Positions 1 through 7,718 of a stretch of DNA of 61,856 nucleotides are shown one piece after another (the first letter of the stretch is position 1; each line of letters starts with the position of its first letter). A program made the translations under genes and the position numbers. The stretch spans positions 1 through 61,856 of the forward strand of contig NZ_AGUD01000004.1 of assembly GCF_000240225.1 (NCBI RefSeq), given 5' to 3'. The DNA comes from Patulibacter medicamentivorans. Its GTDB lineage: Bacteria; Actinomycetota; Thermoleophilia; Solirubrobacterales; Solirubrobacteraceae. Under the pieces are notes generated by a model. That model was not told the DNA's origin. It was given only the letters and a program-made list of their open reading frames with translations, and ran no database searches.

Positions 1-186
1 CACGTCGCAGGCGGCGGCCAGCTCGCGCGGGGTCGCGCAAGCGCGGACGTCGCCGGCCAGCGCCGCGACCCGCTCCGGCGAGCGGTCGTGGGCGTGAACG
101 GTCAGGCCCGCGGCGGCCAGCCGCTCGGCGATCGCGCCGCCGAGCGCGCCGACCCCGAGCACCCCGCAGACCGGCGCCGCGCTCAT
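1..186 (-). CDS. NAD(P)-binding dehydrogenase of the 6-phosphogluconate / 3-hydroxyisobutyrate dehydrogenase type (3' part beyond window)
   Basis: Only the first 62 codons are in the window; the gene continues past its left edge. Translation from the ATG at 186 gives a Rossmann start with GVGALGGAIAERL (GxGxxG, residues 10-15), followed by an acidic HDRSPERV strand end, as in 3-hydroxyisobutyrate/6-phosphogluconate dehydrogenase NAD-binding domains. Its ATG overlaps the stop of the upstream hydantoinase A gene (ATGA), so it is the next gene of the same leftward operon. The substrate cannot be told from this fragment. Confidence 0.75.
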   Translation of the reverse strand, partial: MSAAPVCGVLGVGALGGAIAERLAAAGLTVHAHDRSPERVAALAGDVRACATPRELAAACDV

Positions 187-2279
187 GCCGCGGCCCCGAC
201 GCCGTGGAGGCCGGCCGCGAACGCCGCGCCCCGCTCGCCCTCGTGGACCGCGAACGCGCCATAGGCGTCGACGTCGAGCACGAACCCGTCGGGGACGACG
301 ATCGTGGTGCTCGGCAGCTCGACGATCGCCGGGCCAGTCAGCCGCGCGCCCGAGGGCAGCGCGGCGCCGTCGTGGACCGGAGTCGGGACCAGCGCACGCG
401 CCGCCGCCGACCAGACCGGCCGCGTGTCGAGCAGCGCCGCCTCGACGCTGCCGGTGTCCGGGCCGGCCTCGGTCAGGCCGGGCTTCTCGGTCCGGCCGAT
501 CGCGACCAGGCGGACGGCCAGCAGCTCGACCGGCTGCTCGGGCGAGCTGTGGCCGAAGAGCGCGTCGTGCTCCTCGTGGAACGCGGCGGCGACCGCCTGG
601 CGATCGACCGGCAGGTCGATCGGGACGGTCAGCTCGTGCCACTGCCCGACGTAGCGCAGGTCGAGCGCTCCCCGCACCTCGGCGCGGTCGGCCGGCACGC
701 CCTCGCGGGCCAGCGTGTCGCGGCCCGCGCGCTCCATCTCGTCGATCAGCGCCGCGATCCGGGACTCGTCGGCCATCGCCAGCGGCGTCTTGTACGCGCG
801 CACGCCGTCATGCTTGAAGTCCGACATCAGCATCCCGGCGGCGCAGAAGATCGACGACTCGCGAGGGACCAGCAGCGCCGGGATCTCCAGCTCGCGGGCG
901 ATCGCGGCGGCGTGCAGCGGGCCGGCGCCGCCGGCGACCACCAGCGGGAAGTCGCGGGGGTCGAGCCCGCGGCGGACGCTGATGTCGCGGACGCCGGTCG
1001 CCATCGTCACGTTGACCAGGTCGTAGACGCCGGCCGCGGCCTGCTCGACGCTCAGCCCCAACCGCTCGGCCAGCGGCGCGAAGGCGTCGACCGCGGCCTG
1101 GCGGTCGAGCGTCATCCCGCCGTGGCGGAACGACGACTCGCCGAGGAAGCCGAGCACCAGGTCGGCGTCGGTGACGGTCGGCGCGCTGCCGCCGCGGCCG
1201 TAGCAGGCCGGTCCCGGCTGGGCCCCGGCGCTCTGCGGCCCGACGTGCAGCAGCCCGCCCTCGTCGAGCCAGGCGATCGAGCCGCCGCCGGCGCCGATCG
1301 TGTGGATGTCGATCGTCGGCAGCGCCAGCCGCCAGCGGTCGACGGTGCCGTCGTTCATCAGCAGCGGCTCCCCGTCCTTGACCAGCGCGGCGTCGAAGCT
1401 GGTCCCGCCCATGTCGACGGTGATGCACTCGCGCAGCCCGTGCGGAGCCAGCTGCCAGAGGCCGGCGGTCGGGCCGGAGGCAGGACCGGAGAGCAGCGAC
1501 AGCGCCGCCCGCTCGCTGATCTCGGCCGGGGTCGCGACGCCGCCGTTGGACTGCATGATCAGCAGCGTGCCGCCGAACCGCAGCTCGGCCAGGCGGCCGG
1601 TCAGCGCGTCGAGGTAGCGCGAGATGATCGGCCCGACGTAGGCGTTCAGCACCGTCGTGCTGGTGCGGTCGTAGTAGCGGACCTGGGGCAGCAGGTCGCT
1701 CGACGCGGTCACGTAGGCGTCGGGCAGCAGCTCGCGCAGCAGGTCGCGGGTCCGCCGCTCGTGGGCCGGGTCGGCGGGGGAGTGCATGAACGAGATCGCC
1801 ACCGCCTCGACGCCCTCCTCGCGGAAGGTCGCGGCCGCGGTCGCCACGTCGTCCTCGACCAGCGGCGCCAGCTCGCGGCCGGCGTGGTCGGTGCGCTGGC
1901 CGACCGGCAGCCGCAGGTAGCGCGGCACCAGCGGGGTCGGCGGCTGGAGCCGGTTGTCGTAGGGCTCCTCGCGGGTGCCGTCGCGCAGCGCCAGCACGTC
2001 GCGGAAGCCCTCGGTCACCAGCAGGCCGGTGCGTGCGCCGCGGTGGGTCAGGACCGCGTTGGTGGTGACCGTCGTGCCGTGGACGATCAGGTCCAGGCGG
2101 GCGACGAACGCCTCCAGGTCCAGGCCCAGCTGCTCGGCGATCTCGGCCAGGCCGGTCACGAACCCGCGCGAGGGGTCGTCGGGGGTCGAGCTGGTCTTGT
2201 GGACCAGCCGGGTGCCCTCGCCCAGCAGCAGGAAGTCGGTGAACGTGCCTCCGACGTCGATCCCGATCCGGTAGCTCAT
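183..2279 (-). CDS. Hydantoinase/oxoprolinase family protein, subunit A (HyuA-like)
   Basis: 698 aa, the usual size for ATP-dependent hydantoinase A / 5-oxoprolinase / acetone carboxylase beta proteins. The N-terminus has the ASKHA phosphate loop IGIDVGGTFTDF (about residues 5-16). The second phosphate motif DMGGTSFDAALV and the family signatures GAGGGSIAW and QPGPACYGRGG follow in the middle. Such subunits activate the substrate with ATP for ring opening or carboxylation together with a B subunit. The start is the ATG at 2279 inside the stop of the B gene (ATGA overlap). The partner genes (HyuB upstream, creatinase-like M24 before it) suggest a hydantoin- or creatinine-like ring compound, but the substrate is not shown. 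Cytoplasmic. Confidence 0.9.
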   Translation of the reverse strand: MSYRIGIDVGGTFTDFLLLGEGTRLVHKTSSTPDDPSRGFVTGLAEIAEQLGLDLEAFVARLDLIVHGTTVTTNAVLTHRGARTGLLVTEGFRDVLALRDGTREEPYDNRLQPPTPLVPRYLRLPVGQRTDHAGRELAPLVEDDVATAAATFREEGVEAVAISFMHSPADPAHERRTRDLLRELLPDAYVTASSDLLPQVRYYDRTSTTVLNAYVGPIISRYLDALTGRLAELRFGGTLLIMQSNGGVATPAEISERAALSLLSGPASGPTAGLWQLAPHGLRECITVDMGGTSFDAALVKDGEPLLMNDGTVDRWRLALPTIDIHTIGAGGGSIAWLDEGGLLHVGPQSAGAQPGPACYGRGGSAPTVTDADLVLGFLGESSFRHGGMTLDRQAAVDAFAPLAERLGLSVEQAAAGVYDLVNVTMATGVRDISVRRGLDPRDFPLVVAGGAGPLHAAAIARELEIPALLVPRESSIFCAAGMLMSDFKHDGVRAYKTPLAMADESRIAALIDEMERAGRDTLAREGVPADRAEVRGALDLRYVGQWHELTVPIDLPVDRQAVAAAFHEEHDALFGHSSPEQPVELLAVRLVAIGRTEKPGLTEAGPDTGSVEAALLDTRPVWSAAARALVPTPVHDGAALPSGARLTGPAIVELPSTTIVVPDGFVLDVDAYGAFAVHEGERGAAFAAGLHGVGAAA

Positions 2280-4033
2280 GCGCGCTCCTCCTGCCGCAGG
2301 CGGCGGGTCGTCTGCTCGTCGATCGTGCGGCCGTCCGCGGCGATCGCCACGCCGTAGTCGCGGCGGGCCGCCTCGGCGCTCAGCAGGCCGTCGCGGACCT
2401 CGGCCAGCACCAGCTCGGGCGGGCGCTGGCGAGCGTCGCCGTAGCCGCCGCCACCGCCGTTGCGCGAGACGCAGACGGTGCCGGCCGGGATCCCCTCGAC
2501 GATCTCCTTCGACCCCCACGCCTTGGTCGTCCCGTCGGGGAAGCGCAGGGTCAGCTCGTTGAGGCCGCCCTCGCCGCCGCCGAAGAGCCCGTGCGGCGGA
2601 TCGGCGCCCTCGCTGGCGACGTCGTCGCCGATCGTCGTGCCGGCCTCGTCGACGCCGAGGAAGGTCCAGCTCGAGCGGGTGCCGTAGCCGCCGCGCCACT
2701 CGCCGTGGCCGGCCGAGTCGGGCAGGTACTCGTAGTAGTGCATCAGGTGCGGCGTCGACAGCTCGAACATCTCCATGTCGGGCGAGCGCATCGAGCCGGG
2801 CGTGCCGCTGAAGCCGAGGGCGTCGTAGCCGTCGGCGCCGCGCATCGCGCCCGGGCCGCCGCGCTGGAAGATCGTCAGCGAGACCGACGGCTCGTCCGTC
2901 CGCGGGTCGACCCCGTTCAGCGCCGTGCACAGGAACTGGTTCCAGCCGGCGGTGACCCGGTCGGGCAGGGCATCGGAGAGGGCGAGCATGATCGCCTCGA
3001 CCACCTCGTCGCACATCTGGTTGCCGAAGATCGTCGAGGCCGGGAACCGCGGGTCGATCAGCGAGCCCTTGCGGAAGACGGTCCGGATCGGGGCGAAGAC
3101 GCCGTGGTTGGCCGGGATCGAGAGCCCGCCGGCGGTGACGAGCATCAGGAACGCGATCCGGATCGCGCCGATCGCCGACGCGGCGGGCATGTTGGTGAAG
3201 CCGGGGGCCTGGTCGTCGGTCGCGCTGAAGTCGAACGTGATGTCCGAGCCGGCGACGGTGATCTCGACCGCCACGCGGTAGCGCGCGGTCGGGTCGAGCC
3301 CGTCGGACACCATCCAGCTCTCGCCGCGGTAGACGCCGTCGGGCCAGCGCTCGATCTCGGCCCGGACCTGGCGCTCGGACGCCTCGATCACGTAGTCCAT
3401 GTGGGCGTCGAAGGTCTCGGCGCCGTAGCGGTCGAGCAGGTCGACGATCCGCCGCCGGCCGATCGTGCAGGCCCCGATCATCGCCTTGATGTCCTCGGCG
3501 ACGATGTCGAGCCGGATGTTCGCCCGCACCAGATCCCAGACGTCGCGGCGCAGCTCGCCGCGGTCGTGCAGCTTCAGCGGCGGGATCCGGAAGGCCTCCT
3601 GCCAGACGTCGCGGGCCCGCGGGTCGTAGCCGCCGGCCGTCATCCCGCCGATGTCGGCGACGTGGCCCTTGCTCGCCGTCCACGCGACGAGCTGGTCGCG
3701 CCAGAAGATCGGCACGAAGACGCCGACGTCGGCGTTCTGGTTGCCGCCGCTGTAGACGTCGTTGTGGAGGATCACGTCGCCGTCGTGGACGTCGCCGGCG
3801 AAGTACTCGATGATCCGCTGCAGCGGCGGCTGGGCGCCGTTGGCGATGATCGACGCGTACTCGGTCTGGGCCAGGGTGCGCCCGTCGCGATCGAAGACGA
3901 CGGTCACCAGGTCGCCGATCTCGTTGAAGATCGGCGAGCGGGAGGACCGCATCAGCACGGTCGCCATCTCGTGGGAGATCGCCTGGACCCGTCGCTGCAG
4001 GACCGAGGCGAGGATCGGATCGGGGGTCGTCAT
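2276..4033 (-). CDS. Hydantoinase B/oxoprolinase family protein (HyuB-like)
   Basis: 585 aa, standard length for HyuB. Family features include MATVLMRSSRSPIFNEIGD near the N-terminus, the metal-site region HNDVYSGGNQNADVGVF, and a glycine-rich C-terminal stretch (NGGGGGYGD). It is expected to form the catalytic complex with the A subunit downstream. Start at the ATG at 4033, which overlaps the stop of the M24 gene (ATGA); stop overlaps the HyuA start (ATGA), so translation of the three genes is coupled. A longer in-frame extension to 5245 exists but runs through the M24 gene in another frame and is not real. Confidence 0.9.
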   Translation of the reverse strand: MTTPDPILASVLQRRVQAISHEMATVLMRSSRSPIFNEIGDLVTVVFDRDGRTLAQTEYASIIANGAQPPLQRIIEYFAGDVHDGDVILHNDVYSGGNQNADVGVFVPIFWRDQLVAWTASKGHVADIGGMTAGGYDPRARDVWQEAFRIPPLKLHDRGELRRDVWDLVRANIRLDIVAEDIKAMIGACTIGRRRIVDLLDRYGAETFDAHMDYVIEASERQVRAEIERWPDGVYRGESWMVSDGLDPTARYRVAVEITVAGSDITFDFSATDDQAPGFTNMPAASAIGAIRIAFLMLVTAGGLSIPANHGVFAPIRTVFRKGSLIDPRFPASTIFGNQMCDEVVEAIMLALSDALPDRVTAGWNQFLCTALNGVDPRTDEPSVSLTIFQRGGPGAMRGADGYDALGFSGTPGSMRSPDMEMFELSTPHLMHYYEYLPDSAGHGEWRGGYGTRSSWTFLGVDEAGTTIGDDVASEGADPPHGLFGGGEGGLNELTLRFPDGTTKAWGSKEIVEGIPAGTVCVSRNGGGGGYGDARQRPPELVLAEVRDGLLSAEAARRDYGVAIAADGRTIDEQTTRRLRQEERA

Positions 4034-5193
4034 GCGACGCTCCAGATGTCGCGGGAGAGCGAGGACACCGCGGTCGTGGCGTCGGCGCCGACGACCAGCG
4101 AATCGGCCATGTAGCCGACGGCCCGGTCCTCCGCGTCGACCACGTACGGGTGCAGGGCGAGGGTCATCCCCTCGGCGATGGTCATGGCGCCGGTGGCCCG
4201 GTCCTCGACGACGTCGAGGCCGATCCACGGCTCCTCCAGCACGTCCTGGCCCAGGCCGTGGCCGGACCAGTAGGCGCAGCGCGCGCCGTGCTCGGCGACG
4301 GCGGCCTCGATCGCGCGCTGGGCGGCGGGGGGGTCGGCGCCGGGCCGCAGCGCGACCGTGCCGGCGTCCATCCCGGCGACGACGGCGGCGTTCATCCGCT
4401 GCTGCAGCTCGCTCGGCGGGCCGATCGTCACCATCCGCGACAGCTCCATCCAGTAGCCGAGCGGACCGACGATCTCGAACGAGAAGATCTGCAGGTCGCC
4501 GGGCGCCAGGAGCCGGTCGACCGCCTGCCCGAAGTGGCCCTCGACGGTGCCGTCGCCGCGGTCGCGGCCGTACATCGTCAGGAACAGCAGGTCCTCGCCG
4601 CCCTCGGCCAGCGCGACCCGGGCGACCTCGGCCCCGATCGTCCGCTCGCTGACGCCGGGGCCGGCGACCTCGAGCAGCCGTGCGAAGCACCGCTCGGCGA
4701 TCCTCGTCGACTCGACCACGCCGGCCCGCTCCTCGTCGGACTTGATCGCGCGGACGCGCTCGAAGGCGGGGCCGGCGTCGACGATCTCGGCGTCGGGGTG
4801 GGCGGCGGCGATCGCCAGGTAGTCCTCGATCTTCATCACCTGGCCGAGGCCGACGACGCCGATCCGGCGCGGGGCGGGGCCGCGGCCCAGCTCCTCCAGC
4901 AGCCCGTCGGCGACCCGCCGGGCGTAGCGGACGGCGACGTCGCCGCGGCCGCGCGGGTTCATCGTCAGGTTGACCGGGAGGACGAGCACGGGGTCGCACC
5001 CGGGGGCGATGACGGCGTAGCCGTAGCGGTGGGCGAGGTTGTAGTCGCCGACCCAGCGCAGCGTGCCCTTGTGGCCGCGGTAGTCGTTGGCCGCGAGCAC
5101 CAGGGCGTCGAGGCCCTCGTCGTCCAGGAGCTGGTGCAGCAACCCGACGCGACGCTGATGCTCGGCGGTAGAGAGTCCTGCCATGCACGCCAT
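4030..5193 (-). CDS. M24 family (creatinase / Xaa-Pro aminopeptidase-fold) protein with non-canonical active site
   Basis: 387 aa with a creatinase N-terminal domain (about 1-140) and a pita-bread M24 domain. The conserved His is kept (SGHGLGQDV, about residue 310). The usual dinuclear-metal ligands are not: the first Asp region reads SFEIVGPLGYWMELSR (about 236-252), the penultimate Glu is His in LALHPYVV, and the last Glu is Ala in YMADSLV. Metal-independent creatinase also lacks these ligands, so a creatinase-like hydrolase fits better than a peptidase. First gene of the leftward operon, overlapping hyuB by 4 bp. ATG 5193 is used; ATG 5184 is an alternative and neither has a clear Shine-Dalgarno. 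Confidence 0.8.
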   Translation of the reverse strand: MACMAGLSTAEHQRRVGLLHQLLDDEGLDALVLAANDYRGHKGTLRWVGDYNLAHRYGYAVIAPGCDPVLVLPVNLTMNPRGRGDVAVRYARRVADGLLEELGRGPAPRRIGVVGLGQVMKIEDYLAIAAAHPDAEIVDAGPAFERVRAIKSDEERAGVVESTRIAERCFARLLEVAGPGVSERTIGAEVARVALAEGGEDLLFLTMYGRDRGDGTVEGHFGQAVDRLLAPGDLQIFSFEIVGPLGYWMELSRMVTIGPPSELQQRMNAAVVAGMDAGTVALRPGADPPAAQRAIEAAVAEHGARCAYWSGHGLGQDVLEEPWIGLDVVEDRATGAMTIAEGMTLALHPYVVDAEDRAVGYMADSLVVGADATTAVSSLSRDIWSVA

Positions 5194-5234
5194 CGGACCA
5201 CAGCCGTCGAGCGTTCGTCAACGCAAGATATTTG

Positions 5235-5245
5235 TTGTTTGACAC
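5235..5245. promoter_or_regulatory. Candidate GntR/FadR-type operator in divergent promoter
   Basis: TTGTTTGACAC matches five of six fixed positions of the FadR-subfamily operator pattern TNGTNNNACNA and contains a TGT-N3-ACA dyad. It sits in an unusually AT-rich 66-bp gap between the leftward M24/hyuBA operon and the GntR gene, 15 bp before the regulator's ATG. Autoregulation plus control of the divergent operon is inferred. Confidence 0.4.
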
Positions 5246-5259
5246 TATGGCGCGCTGTC

Positions 5260-5988
5260 ATGCAGAGTATGGCCAGCGTGCTGTTCGAGCATCCGGTCCT
5301 CTCCGCACCGCAGCAGCTCCGGGCATGCCTGGAGGAGCTGGTCCTCGACGGCACGCTCGCCGCCGGCGACGCGCTGCCCCGCGTCGACGTGATCGCCGAG
5401 CAGTTCGGCGTCTCCGCCCCGACCGCCCAGATCGCTCTTCGCGCGCTTCGCGACGACGGCGCGCTCTCGGTCACCCGCGGCCGCCACGGGGGCTACCGCG
5501 TGACCGGCGACGCGATCGCCGTCGCGCGCGAGCGCCACCAGCGGGCCGCCGCCCGCGGCGCCGGGCCGCCGACCGACTACGCCACGCTGCTGGAGCTGCG
5601 CCGCTCGCAGGAGGTGCTGACGGCGCGCTTCGCCGCCAGCCGCCGGACCGCGCACGAGCTGGGCAGCCTGGCCTCGGCGCTGCCGGCGCCGGACGGGCTG
5701 CCGGAGAGCGTCGAGGAGGCGTTCGACCTGGACCTGCGCTTCCACCGGCTGCTGGCCGAGTGCACCCACGACGCCTTCCTCGTCCGCGCCACGCGCGAGA
5801 CGGTCAAGGCGATGCGGGGGCTCGGCCGGGCGACCTCGGCGCTCGGGCCGGCCGACGTCGTGGTCGCACTCGACGGAGTCGTCGACGCGGTCGACCGGCG
5901 CGACCCCGCGGCCGCCGCCCACGCGATGCGGCGCCACCTGCGCCGCTCCTCCGACTTCTTCGCCGCCGACGGGGCCGTGGCCCGATGA
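5260..5988 (+). CDS. GntR family transcriptional regulator, FCD (FadR-like) subfamily
   Basis: 242 aa. Winged HTH at residues 15-75 (LEELVLDGTLAAGDALPR, then FGVSAPTAQIALRALRDDG and a GGYRV wing). An all-helical FCD ligand domain follows, with LELRRSQEVL, DLRFHRLLAECTHDAFL and the C-terminal MRRHLRRSSDFF, which supplies typical FCD metal-binding His/Asp positions. These regulators usually bind small acids. Divergent from the HyuAB operon and overlapping the next SDR gene (ATGA), so it probably controls one or both. ATG 5260 is chosen; ATG 5269 is an alternative. No ribosome binding site is evident, so the mRNA may be leaderless. Confidence 0.85.
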   Translation: MQSMASVLFEHPVLSAPQQLRACLEELVLDGTLAAGDALPRVDVIAEQFGVSAPTAQIALRALRDDGALSVTRGRHGGYRVTGDAIAVARERHQRAAARGAGPPTDYATLLELRRSQEVLTARFAASRRTAHELGSLASALPAPDGLPESVEEAFDLDLRFHRLLAECTHDAFLVRATRETVKAMRGLGRATSALGPADVVVALDGVVDAVDRRDPAAAAHAMRRHLRRSSDFFAADGAVAR

Positions 5989-6746
5989 GCGACCGCCCCG
6001 ACGGCCCGTCGGCGCCCGCCGGCAGCCGGCGGGTGGCGATCGTGACCGGAGCCGCCCGGGGCACCGGCGAGGCGATCGCCCGCGAGCTGGCGCGGCGCGG
6101 CGACCACGTCGTCGTCGCCGACCTGGCCGGGCAGCGAGCGCGGGCCGTCGCCGACGAGATCGGCGGCAGCGCGGCGGTCCTCGACGTCCGCGACTGGGAC
6201 GCGGTGCGGTCGCTGGTCGACGCGACCGTCGCCGAGCACGGGGCGCTCGACGTGCTGGTCAACAACGCGGCCCGCTCGGTCGCGCGCTCGCTCTGGGAGA
6301 TCGAGCGCGAGGAGTGGGACGACGTCCTGGGCGTCAACCTGGGCGGGGTCTTCGCCGGCTGCCGGGCCGCGGCGCCGCACATGCGCGACCGGGGCCGCGG
6401 CCGGATCGTCAACGTCTCGTCGATCGCGGGCCAGCAGGGCGGCGTCAATGGCGGCGCGCACTATGCGGCGTCGAAGGCGGGGATCGGCGTCCTGACCAAG
6501 GTCGTCGCCGCCGAGCTGGCGCCCCACGGCGTGACCGTCAACGCGGTCGCGCCGGCCGCGATCGCCGGCCCGGTGATGGACGCGCTCGGCCCCGAGCGGC
6601 AGGCGGTGATCGCCGCCTCGATCCCGGTCGGCCGGCTGGGGCGCCCGGAGGAGGTCGCCGCCGCGGTCGCCTACCTGGCCTCCGACGAGGCCGGCTTCGT
6701 CACCGGCGCCACCCTCGACCTCAACGGCGGCCTGCTGATGCGCTGA
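5985..6746 (+). CDS. SDR family NAD(P)-dependent oxidoreductase (FabG-like)
   Basis: 253 aa classical short-chain dehydrogenase. TGAARGTGEAIA (TGxxxGxG cofactor loop, about residues 21-32), NNAARS, catalytic Ser in VNVSSIAG, YAASKAG (YxxxK), and the C-terminal FVTGATLDLNGG. An Asp after beta-2 (VVVADLAG) favours NAD(H). Starts within the stop codon of the GntR gene (ATGA). It probably oxidises a hydroxy-acid or hydroxyacyl intermediate in the same pathway as the following CMD-like, SRPBCC and FAD proteins; the substrate is unknown. Confidence 0.9.
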   Translation: MSDRPDGPSAPAGSRRVAIVTGAARGTGEAIARELARRGDHVVVADLAGQRARAVADEIGGSAAVLDVRDWDAVRSLVDATVAEHGALDVLVNNAARSVARSLWEIEREEWDDVLGVNLGGVFAGCRAAAPHMRDRGRGRIVNVSSIAGQQGGVNGGAHYAASKAGIGVLTKVVAAELAPHGVTVNAVAPAAIAGPVMDALGPERQAVIAASIPVGRLGRPEEVAAAVAYLASDEAGFVTGATLDLNGGLLMR

Positions 6747-6780
6747 GCGCGCGTCGTCGCCGCCCGTTCCCCGGAGACCC

Positions 6781-7203
6781 ATGATCGAGCCGACCCCCGA
6801 TCGCCGCGCCCGCGGGATCGCCATGTACGCCCGCCAGTTCGGCGTCCCCGAGGACGAGGTCCACGACCACATGGCGCGGATGCTCGGCGCGCGGATGGCC
6901 GAGGAGGCCCAGCACGCCAGCGGCGGCGCCTGGAGCGGCGACGGGCTGACGATGCGCGAGCGCAGCCTGGTCGTGATCTCCAGCCTGGTCACCCAGGGCG
7001 GGGTCGAAGGGCGGCTGCGCGGCCACCTGCGGTGGGCGGGCGAGAACGGCCTGGCGCCCGAGGACCTGGAGGCGGCGATCGTGCTGCTGGCCGGCTACGT
7101 CGGCTACCCGCGCGCGTCGACCGCGATGGAGCTGCTGCGGGCCGAGCTGGGGCCGATCGAGGGTGACGCCGGGCCGTCCGGCCCCTCGACGCCAATCCGC
7201 TGA
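6781..7203 (+). CDS. Carboxymuconolactone decarboxylase family protein
   Basis: 140 aa. The CMD core reads LVVISSLVTQGGVEG, then LRGHLRWAGENGL and LLAGYVGYPRASTAMELL, the pattern of 4-carboxymuconolactone decarboxylase. It lacks the CxxC of AhpD-type peroxidase members. True CMDs act in protocatechuate breakdown, but many paralogues have unknown roles and there are no other protocatechuate genes here. Lies 34 bp after the SDR gene, same strand. Confidence 0.85.
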   Translation: MIEPTPDRRARGIAMYARQFGVPEDEVHDHMARMLGARMAEEAQHASGGAWSGDGLTMRERSLVVISSLVTQGGVEGRLRGHLRWAGENGLAPEDLEAAIVLLAGYVGYPRASTAMELLRAELGPIEGDAGPSGPSTPIR

Positions 7204-7232
7204 CGACCCGAGACCCCGACCCGGAGCCGAAC

Positions 7233-7718
7233 GTGCCCCCGAACGATCCCCACGCCCACACCGCCAGCATCGCCGTCGACGCGTCGCCGGACGACGCCTT
7301 CGCGTTCATGGCCTCCGGCCGGCTCCAGACCCACTGGGCGCTCGGCAGCTGGGATCGCGAGCACGTCGAGGGGGACGTCTACCGCGGCACGTCGCTGTGG
7401 GACGGCAGCGACCTGTACGTCCGCGTCACCGGCCACCCCGAGCTGCGGCTGGTCGACTACGCGGTCGGCCCGGACCCGGACGCGCTGCGGCGGGTGGTCG
7501 AGGCGCGGGTCGTCGATCGCGCCGAGCTCGGCCACGACGACGGCGGGTCGGTGATCACCCTCACCGTCTGGCGCACGCGCGACGAGCGGCCAGACAGCTG
7601 GGCCCGCACCTTCCACGCCTTCCAGACCGAGGTCCACCTGATCCGCGGCCGGCTGGACTCGAGCAGCGCGCTGGCCGTCGGGCGCCGGGCGCGGGAGGCC
7701 AGCGACCATGGCGCGTGA
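7233..7718 (+). CDS. SRPBCC (START/Bet v1-like) family protein
   Basis: 161 aa, GTG start. It opens with the typical SRPBCC first strand and helix (ASIAVDASPDDAFAFMAS), followed by alternating beta strands and a long C-terminal helix (HAFQTEVHLIRGRLDSS), consistent with a hydrophobic-ligand cavity. Role unknown; it could be a polyketide-cyclase-like or lipid-binding protein. Overlaps the next gene by 11 bp, so it is part of the same transcript. Confidence 0.7.
   Translation: MPPNDPHAHTASIAVDASPDDAFAFMASGRLQTHWALGSWDREHVEGDVYRGTSLWDGSDLYVRVTGHPELRLVDYAVGPDPDALRRVVEARVVDRAELGHDDGGSVITLTVWRTRDERPDSWARTFHAFQTEVHLIRGRLDSSSALAVGRRAREASDHGA

Noticed and set aside
183-2357. Very long open frames on the strand opposite HyuA, including one of about 700 codons
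   Set aside because: They are shadows of the very GC-rich codons of the real gene. Their products are Arg/Ala/Pro/Gly-rich with no domain, while the minus-strand HyuA frame has clear family motifs.
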